DNA from: Clostridia bacterium
GTDB lineage: Bacteria; Bacillota; Clostridia; Christensenellales; Pumilibacteraceae
Reading direction: 5' to 3'
Assembly: GCA_022793815.1 (NCBI GenBank)
Contig: JAAWDP010000011.1
Coordinates: forward strand, 25,457 to 89,456
Length of the DNA stretch: 64,000 bases
Shown here: positions 57,401-64,000 of the stretch, piece after piece
How positions within the stretch are numbered: position 1 is the stretch's first letter
Layout: each line of letters starts with the position of its first letter
Position numbers and translations under genes: made by a program
The notes under the pieces: model-generated
Databases searched by the model: none
Told to the model about the DNA's origin: nothing
What the model saw: the letters and a program-made list of their open reading frames with translations, nothing else

Positions 57401-58035
57401 GCGATTACTACTATGTCGCAAACGACGGCGAAAACATGTACACGGAACGCCGCTCGAAATTCCTTACGGTACTGGCAAAAGCCGAGACCGAAGAAAAGGC
57501 GAGGGAAATTCTCGACTCGCTCAAATCGCAATATCACGACGCGACGCACGTGTGCTATGCGTACAGAATAGGCGATAAAGGCGAGTGCGTCAGGTTTTCC
57601 GACGGCGGAGAACCGAGCGGAACGGCAGGAGCGCCCATACTTGCGGCGCTCACGGAAAACGAATGCACGTATACGCTCGCCGCGGTGATTCGCTGGTTCG
57701 GCGGAGTCAAACTCGGCGCGGGCGGACTTACCCGCGCATATCATGCAGGCGCGTCGGGGGCAATCGCCGCTCTCGGAAAGACGCGCTACGAAAAGAAAAG
57801 CCTTTATAAGGCGGTGTGTCCCATATCGCTTGCATCCGCGCTCATGCGCGCGGCGCAAAACCTCGGTATGGAGATTACGGACAGGCGTTTCGGGGGCGAC
57901 GCGGAATTTACGGTTGCCGTTCCGACTTCATACGCCGGCGCGGCGGAATCGCTCGTGAATGCCGCTCTCGGAAAAATAAACGTATCTCCGCTGGGCGAGC
58001 GGTATGTGAAATCGAACGTGGAAAGAACAGAATAA
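57397..58035 (+). CDS. YigZ/IMPACT family protein
   Basis: A 212-residue protein of the UPF0029/YigZ group: [22 protein letters not shown], then [27 protein letters not shown] and [20 protein letters not shown] are highly conserved, and a ferredoxin-fold C-terminal domain (about 133-205) follows. Members are linked to ribosome or translation stress; the activity is not established. The ATG overlaps the tyrS stop (ATGA). Confidence 0.92.
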   Translation: MSDYYYVANDGENMYTERRSKFLTVLAKAETEEKAREILDSLKSQYHDATHVCYAYRIGDKGECVRFSDGGEPSGTAGAPILAALTENECTYTLAAVIRWFGGVKLGAGGLTRAYHAGASGAIAALGKTRYEKKSLYKAVCPISLASALMRAAQNLGMEITDRRFGGDAEFTVAVPTSYAGAAESLVNAALGKINVSPLGERYVKSNVERTE

Positions 58036-58061
58036 AAAAAAGTTGTCAGGAGTGAAAAAAC

Positions 58062-59117
58062 ATGGAACTGAAAATAATCGAAACGGATAAGAAAAAACAA
58101 AAACCGAGCGGTGCGCTCGGTTTCGGCAAATACTTCACCGACCACATGTTCGTTATGGAGTACGACGACGGCAAATGGCACGACGCACGCATACAGCCCT
58201 ATGCGCCGTTCACGTTACAGCCGTGCTGTTCGGTGTTCCACTACGGTCAGGGCGTATTCGAAGGCACGAAAGCCTACAAAAACAAAAAAGGCGAGGTCAG
58301 ACTGTTCCGCCCGAAAGACAATCTTCTTCGGCTCAACGATTCGTCCGACCGCGTATGCATTCCGCCGATAGACGTGGATTTCGTGCTTGACGCGCTCAAA
58401 AAACTCGTCATGCTCGACAGCGACTGGATTCCTACCGACGAGGGAACTTCGCTCTATATCCGACCAAGCGTAATTGCCACGGAAAACGCGCTCGGAGTGC
58501 ATGCCGCAAAAAGTTATATCTTTTTCATAATACTCAGCCCGTCGGGCAGTTACTATGCCCACGGACTCGAACCCGTCCGCCTCTGCGTCGAGGAAAAATA
58601 CGTCCGTGCGGCAAAGGGCGGCACGGGTCATCACAAGGTGATAGGCAACTATGCCGCATCGCTCAAAGCCGGCGAACAGGCGGCGCTCAAAGGCTATGAC
58701 CAGGTGATGTGGCTGGACGGCAAAGAACATAAGTATGTCGAAGAAGTCGGGTCAATGAACATATTTTTCGTATTCGACGGCGTCGTGAAAACGCCTGCTC
58801 TGCTCGGGTCGATACTTCCGGGTATCACCAGAAGAAGCGTGATAGAACTGCTTAAAAGCGAGGGCGTAACGGTCGAAGAATGCGAAATACCGATAGCCGA
58901 CGTAATCGACGGCGCGGTAAGCGGCAGACTCGAAGAAGTGTTCGGAACGGGTACGGCGGCGGTAATTTCGCCCGTCGGCGACTTCGGCTACCGCGGCAAA
59001 GACTATGCCGTCGGCGGCGGCAAAATGGGCAAAATCACGAAACACGTTTACGAAACGCTTACAGGCATACAAACCGGCAAAATCGCCGACCCCTTCGGCT
59101 GGGTAATCAAACTTTAA
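58062..59117 (+). CDS. ilvE: Branched-chain amino-acid aminotransferase
   Basis: Last step of leucine, isoleucine and valine synthesis, or first step of their breakdown. The 351 residues are the class IV fold: GQGVFEGTKAYKN near 63-75, LYIRPSVIATENALG, the PLP-lysine segment GTGHHKVIGNYAASL and GSMNIFFVFDG, and EVFGTGTAAVISPVG near the C terminus. CAGGAGTG precedes the ATG at usable spacing. No attenuator is evident upstream. Confidence 0.96.
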   Translation: MELKIIETDKKKQKPSGALGFGKYFTDHMFVMEYDDGKWHDARIQPYAPFTLQPCCSVFHYGQGVFEGTKAYKNKKGEVRLFRPKDNLLRLNDSSDRVCIPPIDVDFVLDALKKLVMLDSDWIPTDEGTSLYIRPSVIATENALGVHAAKSYIFFIILSPSGSYYAHGLEPVRLCVEEKYVRAAKGGTGHHKVIGNYAASLKAGEQAALKGYDQVMWLDGKEHKYVEEVGSMNIFFVFDGVVKTPALLGSILPGITRRSVIELLKSEGVTVEECEIPIADVIDGAVSGRLEEVFGTGTAAVISPVGDFGYRGKDYAVGGGKMGKITKHVYETLTGIQTGKIADPFGWVIKL

Positions 59118-59168
59118 CTTCCGCCGTCAGCTTTATAAATCCCATAAACCGCAAAAAAGGAGAGCCAC

Positions 59169-60428
59169 GTGAATATAGAAACAAAATGCGTCCAGTGCGG
59201 CTACGCCCCCAAAAACGGCGAACCGCGCGTAGTTCCCGTAAGCATGAGCACTACTTTCAAGTATGACAGTACGGAAACCGTCGGCAGACTTTTCGATTTG
59301 AAAGAGGACGGATTCTTTTACACCCGCCTCGCAAATCCCACAACCGACGCCGTGGAAAAGAAGCTCGCGGCGCTGGAAGGCGGTACGGCGGCAATGCTGA
59401 CTTCGTCGGGGCAGGCTGCAACTACGCTCGCCGTGCTCAACCTCGTGTCGGGCGGCGAAAAATTCGTATCGTCAAGCGAGATTTACGGCGGCACATACAA
59501 TCTGTTCGCGGTCACATTGAAACGTCTGGGCATAGAGTGCATTTTCGTCCGTCCCGACGATACCGCGGCACTGGAAGCGGCGCTTAAAGACGGCGCGAAA
59601 GCCGTATTTGCCGAAACCGTCGCAAATCCCGCGCTCGGCGTCATCGACATCGAAAAGTGGGCAAACATCGCGCATAAAGCAAAAGTGCCTCTCATAATAG
59701 ACAACACTTTCGCTACGCCCGTGCTTTGCCGCCCGTTTGAGTTCGGCGCGGACATAGTGGTGCATTCCACCAGCAAATACCTTGACGGACATGCGGTCTC
59801 TCTCGGCGGCGCGATTGTGGACGGCGGCAGGTTCGACTATAAAGAGGGCGGATATAAACAGTTTACCGAACCGGACGAAAGCTATCACGGAGTAGTGTAT
59901 GCCGACGCTTTTAAAGACGCGCCGTTTGTTACCAAAGCCAGAGTGCAATTGATGCGCGACTTGGGAAGCATGATAAGCCCGATGAATGCGTTTCTGCTCA
60001 ATATCGGAATGGAAACTCTGCATTTGAGAATGCCGCGCCACAGCGCAAATGCGCTTGCCGCCGCTAAGTTCTTGAAGCAAAGCAAAAAGGTCGTTTCCGT
60101 CTGCTATCCCGCGCTCGAAAGCGACACGCAATACGAAAAATGCCGCAAATATCTGGGCGGCATGGGAAGCGGCGTGGTGAATTTCGACCTCGGCAGCAGG
60201 GAGAACGCGGTAAAATTCATGGACGCGCTTTCGCTTGCCAAAATCTGCGTGCATGTGGCGGACGCGCGCACGTGCGTGCTTCATCCTGCATCCAGCACCC
60301 ACCGCCAACTGGGCGATACAGAACTTTGCGCGGCGGGAATCAATCCCGGCACAATCCGACTTTCCTGCGGCATAGAAAATTCGGAGGACATACTCGCCGA
60401 CCTGTCGGCCGCCCTCAAATCCGTGTAA
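59169..60428 (+). CDS. O-acetylhomoserine sulfhydrylase / methionine gamma-lyase type enzyme
   Basis: A 419-residue PLP enzyme of the Cys/Met metabolism group. It contains YTRLANPTTDAVEKKLAALEGG near 50-71, IIDNTFATPVLCRPFEFGADIVVHSTSKYLDGHAV with the PLP lysine (about 177-211), MNAFLLNIGMETLHLRM and STHRQLGDTELCAAGI near the end. The pattern fits O-acetylhomoserine sulfhydrylase best, but methionine gamma-lyase is possible. GTG start with AAGGAGA upstream. No SAM riboswitch or T-box is visible in the short leader. Confidence 0.9.
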   Translation: MNIETKCVQCGYAPKNGEPRVVPVSMSTTFKYDSTETVGRLFDLKEDGFFYTRLANPTTDAVEKKLAALEGGTAAMLTSSGQAATTLAVLNLVSGGEKFVSSSEIYGGTYNLFAVTLKRLGIECIFVRPDDTAALEAALKDGAKAVFAETVANPALGVIDIEKWANIAHKAKVPLIIDNTFATPVLCRPFEFGADIVVHSTSKYLDGHAVSLGGAIVDGGRFDYKEGGYKQFTEPDESYHGVVYADAFKDAPFVTKARVQLMRDLGSMISPMNAFLLNIGMETLHLRMPRHSANALAAAKFLKQSKKVVSVCYPALESDTQYEKCRKYLGGMGSGVVNFDLGSRENAVKFMDALSLAKICVHVADARTCVLHPASSTHRQLGDTELCAAGINPGTIRLSCGIENSEDILADLSAALKSV

Positions 60429-60464
60429 TTATGTTTGTCCTTCCGACCGACTGCTTTTTTTCCA

Positions 60465-60527
60465 TGCGTAAAACCGGCGGACTTTTACGGAATAACCCTT
60501 GACGAGCTTGTAGGCAGAGAAGCATAA
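60465..60527 (+). pseudogene. Remnant of a module-type XRE repressor gene
   Basis: The 63 bases read CVKPADFYGITLDELVGREA and stop, nearly the same as the end of the module A repressor (CVKLADFYGISLDELVGR). No start or HTH remains upstream, where the frame is lost. It lies just after the O-acetylhomoserine sulfhydrylase gene and shows that a further copy of the switch was once present here. Confidence 0.8.
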
Positions 60528-60564
60528 CTGTCGGTATTTATTTTACTGTTCGTTGCCGACCGTT

Positions 60565-60834
60565 CTATTTAAGCAGTTTGTAAAGCCGACCTATAATGTC
60601 GCTGGTCGCAAACGGCGTAATCGCATTCAGTCCGGGCGCGTGACGGGCGCGGTTTTCGGTTTTCTTGCCGTTCATTGCCGACATCAGCCCCAGTATTTTC
60701 GCCGCATTGCCGTTTCCGCTATCGCCCATAATGCTGCCGAGTATAGCAGTTTTATCGCCGCCCGCAAGCGAAGAAAGCAAAGCGGCGGTTTTTTCATCTC
60801 CGCCAATAAGCGGCAGCAGTGTCGAAATGTCCAT
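60565..60834 (-). CDS. Small unknown protein, Gly/Ala/Leu-rich
   Basis: From the ATG at 60834 with AAAGGAGAG upstream the product has 89 residues; a longer frame to 61116 runs antisense through the neighbouring gene and is rejected. The sequence has two LL/GG-rich helical segments (ISTLLPLIGGDEKTAALLSS, then AILGSIMG) and a basic C terminus ending GRLYKLLK. No family recognised. It is divergent from the 83-residue gene at 60928, with a 93-bp shared regulatory region. Confidence 0.65.
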   Translation of the reverse strand: MDISTLLPLIGGDEKTAALLSSLAGGDKTAILGSIMGDSGNGNAAKILGLMSAMNGKKTENRARHAPGLNAITPFATSDIIGRLYKLLK

Positions 60835-60927
60835 ACTCTCTCCTTTAACCGTACCCGTACTTTTAATATATATGCCGCACTCTTCGTTTATGTAGCATAT
60901 ATTATAAACAAAGGAGGTATTTTGTTT

Positions 60928-61179
60928 ATGAAACAGCTTAAAGGGTACAACTGCGACAACGTCCGCCAAATGGAACGCGAGGCGCTCGACAGGTATAAGA
61001 ACATGAACGAGGATGCGCTTGTAGACGCGCTCTTGGACAACGTGAGAAAAAGCAAAGCCGACGGTACATACAGCGCAAGCGCATTGAGGGACTTTGCGCA
61101 GATGATGTCGCCTCATCTCAGCGAGGATAAGCGCGAAAGACTGTCCAATCTCATTCGGCTTATAAATACCGACGTGTAA
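60928..61179 (+). CDS. Small unknown helical protein upstream of a subtilase
   Basis: An 83-residue soluble protein with AAAGGAGG upstream of the ATG; the frame upstream is open but not coding. It is charged and helical (MEREALDRYKNMNEDALVDALLDNVRK) with a C-terminal LREFAQMMSPHL-like helix. Its stop is one base before the subtilase ATG, so the two are coupled. It could be a chaperone, substrate or regulator of the protease; nothing decides this. Confidence 0.72.
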   Translation: MKQLKGYNCDNVRQMEREALDRYKNMNEDALVDALLDNVRKSKADGTYSASALRDFAQMMSPHLSEDKRERLSNLIRLINTDV

Positions 61180-61180
61180 A

Positions 61181-62209
61181 ATGGACTCCTATCTCGTGCG
61201 CGTGGACTGCATTTCACGCGCGGTAAAACTTCTGTCCTCGGCAGGGGTCAAGGTGACGCATATCTTTCCGTTTATAAGCGCGTGCGGCGTGTCGGCTTCC
61301 GAGTATGCCGTAAAAGCGCTCGGAGCATTGCCGTGCGTAAAGAGTCTGCATAAAAACTGCCGCGCCGCAGCGACCGCCTCGGGAGGCGTCAAAGGGCAAA
61401 CGAAGCGCTCGGGCAAGACGCTTCGCATAAATGTTCCGATAATTGCGGACGACGTAAAAATCGACGGCGAAAGAAAGGAAAAAATCACCGTCGCAATAAT
61501 AGACACAGGCGTAAACGAGCATATCGATTTGTCGCTGTTTCCGAATAAGATAATCGCGTTTCGCGACTTTATCGCAGGAAAGGAAACCCCTTACGACGAC
61601 AACGGGCACGGCACTGCGGTCGCGGGCGTGCTGTGCGGAAGCAATCTTGCATGCGGCGGATACGGGCGTATGGACAACTATGTAAAAATAGCCGCGCTCA
61701 AAGCGCTCGACGCGGCAGGCGAGGGCAACGCTTTCGATTTGCTTACCGCCATGCAGTGGATTTACGACAACAGAAACCTTTATAACATAAAGGCTGTGAA
61801 TATGTCGTTCGGGACGCCTGTCGGCAAAAACAATCCGCTCGAAATCGGCGCCGACGCCCTTGTCAAAAACGGCATAACAGTCGTGGTTTCGGCAGGCAAC
61901 GGCGGGGCGGAGGAGGGCGTGCTTTCTCCCGGAACAAGCCCTTTCGTGCTTACCGTGGGCGGCGCCGACGGCGCCGAACCGGCGTATTTTTCGCCGTTCG
62001 GCAGCGGAAAACCCGACGTGCTGGCGCAGGCGGTAAACGTGCGCACGCTCGGCGGCGCAAGCGGCTATACTCACGTCGGCGGCACAAGCATGGCAGCGCC
62101 GAAAATAGCCGCGCTCGCGGCGGACATTCTGTCTAAATATCCGTCGTATACGCCCGACCGAATCAAATCTCTGATAATATCGCTTGCCGCAAGAGGCGCG
62201 GAAAAATAA
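61181..62209 (+). CDS. Intracellular-type subtilisin-like serine protease
   Basis: An S8 peptidase of 342 residues with an intact triad: Asp108 (AIIDTG), His143 (NGHGTAVAG) and Ser303 (GGTSMAAP), and the oxyanion Asn240 (SAGN). There is no signal peptide; the 90-residue N-terminal part looks like an inhibitor-type prodomain. This points to a cytoplasmic or forespore role. It follows the 83-residue gene by one base. ISP or spore-protein maturation are possible roles. Confidence 0.93.
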   Translation: MDSYLVRVDCISRAVKLLSSAGVKVTHIFPFISACGVSASEYAVKALGALPCVKSLHKNCRAAATASGGVKGQTKRSGKTLRINVPIIADDVKIDGERKEKITVAIIDTGVNEHIDLSLFPNKIIAFRDFIAGKETPYDDNGHGTAVAGVLCGSNLACGGYGRMDNYVKIAALKALDAAGEGNAFDLLTAMQWIYDNRNLYNIKAVNMSFGTPVGKNNPLEIGADALVKNGITVVVSAGNGGAEEGVLSPGTSPFVLTVGGADGAEPAYFSPFGSGKPDVLAQAVNVRTLGGASGYTHVGGTSMAAPKIAALAADILSKYPSYTPDRIKSLIISLAARGAEK

Positions 62210-62218
62210 ACTTCCGCG

Positions 62219-63358
62219 TCAGCGGATGTTGTTTTCTCTTTTCGCTATTTCGCGCACGGCGCGCAGGGTTTCGTCTATTTCGCTTTCCGTGTTGTCGAAT
62301 CCGAGCGAAAGCCGCACCGCGCCGCTTTTAATCGTGGAAAAGTGCTTGTGAACAAGCGGAGCGCAGTGCAGTCCGCCTCGCGCCGCAATCGAATATTCTC
62401 TGTCCAAAATATCGCAAACGCTCTCGCTCGACAGCGCGCCTACGTTGAATGCGGCTATTCCGTGAGTATCCATGCCTGACATAAGTCGGACATTTTCCGT
62501 TTCCGCCAATCCGCGCAGCAGTTTTTCGCTTAAAAACGCTATCTTTTCGCGGTGCTCGCCGAAATGTTTCGCCGTAAAGTCCACGGCTCGGTTTGCTGCG
62601 GCAATCGCCACAAGCGGCAGTGTTCCAGACTCGAAACACTCGGGCGCGTCGTGCGGTTGCAGCACGGAAAGCGACTGCGTTCCCGTTCCGCCGAACTTTA
62701 TCGGCATCAGCGACGTGCCTGCGCTCATGCACAGTACGCCCAAGCCCTGTATGGAATGAAGTCCCTTGTGCGGAGCGATTGCCAAAAAATCAATGCCCGT
62801 TTTTTTCATGTCCAAGGAGCGGTATCCCACGCTCTGCGCGCCGTCCACCAGCAGTCTTATCTTGCTGCCTTTCAGTCCACGCGCAATACCTTCTATGTCC
62901 GTGACCGCGCCCGTCACGTTCGATACGTGATTTACGGCTACCAGATAAGTATTGTTTCTCAAAAGCGGACGTATCTGCTCGAACCCTATGCGCCCGTCTC
63001 GGTCGGGTTTGGCGACCGATATGCCTATGCCCGACGTTCGCTCCGATTCGTACAGCGGACGCAGGACGGAGTTGTGTTCGTAAACGGTGGTTACCACGTG
63101 ACCGCCGCGCACCGTCGAGCCCAGCAAAGCAAGGTTAAGCGCTTCCGTGCAGTTCAAAGTGAAAACCACATTGCCGTCGCAGCCGACGAAGTCCGCTATT
63201 TTCAGACGCGTGCGGTAAACCTGCATGGCGGCGGCAACGCTTTTTCTGTGACCGCTTCTGCCCGCATTCGCCGACAGATACTCCATTGCGGCGACGGCGG
63301 CGTTTTTGACTTCGGGCGGCTTGAATGCGGTGGTTGCACTGTTGTCGAGATAAATCAT
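62219..63358 (-). CDS. Cysteine desulfurase family protein
   Basis: PLP enzyme that removes sulfur (or selenium) from cysteine. The 379 residues begin IYLDNSATTAFKPPEV, with HKGLHSIQGLG (PLP lysine) near 196-206, and the loop with the sulfur-carrying Cys in ARGGLHCAPLVHK (about 331-343). The ATG at 63358 gives the normal N terminus; a TTG at 63367 closer to the GGAG site is an alternative. The short-loop type, often paired with DUF3343 as here, is distinct from IscS. Confidence 0.92.
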   Translation of the reverse strand: MIYLDNSATTAFKPPEVKNAAVAAMEYLSANAGRSGHRKSVAAAMQVYRTRLKIADFVGCDGNVVFTLNCTEALNLALLGSTVRGGHVVTTVYEHNSVLRPLYESERTSGIGISVAKPDRDGRIGFEQIRPLLRNNTYLVAVNHVSNVTGAVTDIEGIARGLKGSKIRLLVDGAQSVGYRSLDMKKTGIDFLAIAPHKGLHSIQGLGVLCMSAGTSLMPIKFGGTGTQSLSVLQPHDAPECFESGTLPLVAIAAANRAVDFTAKHFGEHREKIAFLSEKLLRGLAETENVRLMSGMDTHGIAAFNVGALSSESVCDILDREYSIAARGGLHCAPLVHKHFSTIKSGAVRLSLGFDNTESEIDETLRAVREIAKRENNIR

Positions 63359-63523
63359 TGGGAACAATATACTCCTTGCTTTAATAAAATATAACAGCGC
63401 CTGAAACGGCGTTTGCTTTCAATCGGACTTGCCGCTCGGGCAGGTACGCACTCTATATATATGACCGCCGAAATATTTGTGATAACTTTCGGCAAACAAA
63501 CTTTACTTTAAGGACAAAATATC

Positions 63524-63742
63524 ATGAAATACGCTTTTTCTTTCCGTTCGCGCAATTGCGCATTGAGATTTTACGACGCGCTTGTCAGGGAGGGAGTTAC
63601 CGCCCGAATAATAAACGCGCCTCGGGTGGGCGGCAGCTGTGCCCTCGGCGTCGAGGTGAACGCCGCCGACCTCGACAGGGCAAGACGCGTGGTAAGCAGC
63701 GGATACCCGTCGTTTATCGCAATCTATCCCGCGGGAGTCTGA
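63524..63742 (+). CDS. DUF3343 putative Se/S carrier-like protein
   Basis: A 72-residue protein with the family pattern: FSFRSRNCALRFYDAL, then INAPRVGGSCALGVEV holding the conserved Cys, and ARRVVSSGYPSFIAIY. DUF3343 proteins are often encoded beside a cysteine desulfurase-like enzyme and SelD/YedF and are thought to carry sulfur or selenium. It is divergent from the desulfurase gene across about 165 bp and ends at a strong terminator. Confidence 0.88.
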   Translation: MKYAFSFRSRNCALRFYDALVREGVTARIINAPRVGGSCALGVEVNAADLDRARRVVSSGYPSFIAIYPAGV

Positions 63743-63777
63743 ACTCGGTATTCAGAAAAAAATTCGCGGTTTTTCCG

Positions 63778-63815
63778 AAAACACGGGGGATATGCGTGAC
63801 AAACCCCCGTGTTTT
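63778..63815 (+). terminator. Intrinsic terminator after DUF3343 gene
   Basis: A 12-bp perfect stem, AAAACACGGGGG (63778-63789) and CCCCCGTGTTTT (63804-63815), with a 14-nt loop. Confidence 0.88.
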
Positions 63816-63832
63816 GTGTTATACTGTGTTAA

Positions 63833-64000
63833 ATGGAAAGGTCTAATCTCGACAACATACTCGACAGGCTCGACGCAAAATACCCCGACGCACACTGCGA
63901 ACTCGATTTCGGCAGTCCGTTTCAGTTGCTCGTCGCGGTCATTCTTTCCGCGCAGTGTACGGACAAGCGTGTGAACATAGTGACAGAAACGCTTTTCAAA
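63833..64000 (+). CDS. nth: Endonuclease III, 5' part only, cut by the window end
   Basis: The frame from ATG at 63833 runs open to base 64000 (56 codons). It reads [18 protein letters not shown], then [20 protein letters not shown], which is the N terminus of the Nth DNA glycosylase/AP lyase that removes oxidised pyrimidines. The catalytic Lys/Asp and the iron-sulfur cluster lie beyond the window. The AUG has a weak upstream site. Confidence 0.9.
   Translation, partial: MERSNLDNILDRLDAKYPDAHCELDFGSPFQLLVAVILSAQCTDKRVNIVTETLFK

Noticed and set aside
1..64000. tRNA and rRNA genes
   Set aside because: No conserved TPsiC-loop sequence with acceptor pairing, and no rRNA segment, was found on either strand by eye; a covariance search was not possible.

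Overview
The window reads as a chromosomal segment of a spore-forming, anaerobic Gram-positive bacterium of the class Clostridia (Bacillota). The evidence is the germination protease gpr next to rpsT, the spore-coat pair yabP-yabQ with a sigma-E-like promoter, rubrerythrin, membrane CdaA (c-di-AMP), a DivIC/FtsB protein, Ku, VanW, LemA and a potABCD operon. Genes are dense, often overlap by 4 bp, and strong Shine-Dalgarno sites are common, including some GTG and TTG starts. I cannot name the genus. No rRNA, tRNA, CRISPR array, intact transposase or phage block is visible.

Layout. 1-6.3 kb: biotin ligase (5' end possibly cut off) and BioY, MTA/SAH nucleosidase, a DUF421/DUF4363 membrane pair, DNA polymerase III delta, then a membrane protein coupled to an M28-like protein that seems to have lost its metal ligands. 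6.5-12.5 kb: XRE regulator, Met/Pro-repeat membrane protein, CdaA followed by a 49-residue stub that looks like only the anchor of CdaR, DUF1015, aspartate kinase, and a broken leucine-rich-repeat gene behind a G9 tract. 12.6-20.3 kb: rubrerythrin, TrmL, YabQ-YabP, Tex, a small-protein/XRE switch (module A), a Lys-Ser-Ala protein of extreme composition, Ppx/GppA, DivIC, and an XRE-cupin regulator with three operators. 20.7-25.2 kb: potABCD. 25.3-28 kb: LemA and a DUF2207 protein. 28-34.2 kb: tyrA-aroC-aroB-aroA-aroE-aroQ-aroK. 34.4-39.6 kb: a leftward argC-argB-argD-argF-GNAT operon with an ARG-box-like site in its promoter and no argJ, plus an orphan operator-controlled small gene (module C). 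40-45 kb: zinc-ribbon membrane protein, a degenerate orphan ABC ATPase, an hsdS fossil, VanW protein. 45.4-48.4 kb: module B (a frameshifted paralogue of module A), an S20 protein with a 120-residue tail, gpr, murI. 48.4-57 kb: DUF4886 lipoprotein, deoxyinosine glycosylase, Ku, YjdF-like protein, DegV, an ApbE/NusG-II/Gx-transporter trio resembling part of a flavin-based electron export locus, an aminotransferase and TyrS. 57.4-64 kb: YigZ, IlvE, O-acetylhomoserine sulfhydrylase-type enzyme, an XRE gene remnant, two small divergent genes, an intracellular subtilase, cysteine desulfurase, DUF3343, and the start of endonuclease III.

Two structured intergenic repeat families punctuate the window: one built around a GTAC-N6-GTAC hairpin, one carrying the word CATTCCGAGCGCAGTCGAGG. 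The most unusual signals are the family of small-protein/XRE switches (modules A and B share an exact 55-bp promoter geometry but use different operator words; C is an orphan; a fourth copy is a fossil), the S20 tail, the Lys-Ser-Ala protein, the CdaR stub, the degenerate ABC ATPase, and the arg operon in which a short GNAT enzyme may replace the missing argJ.
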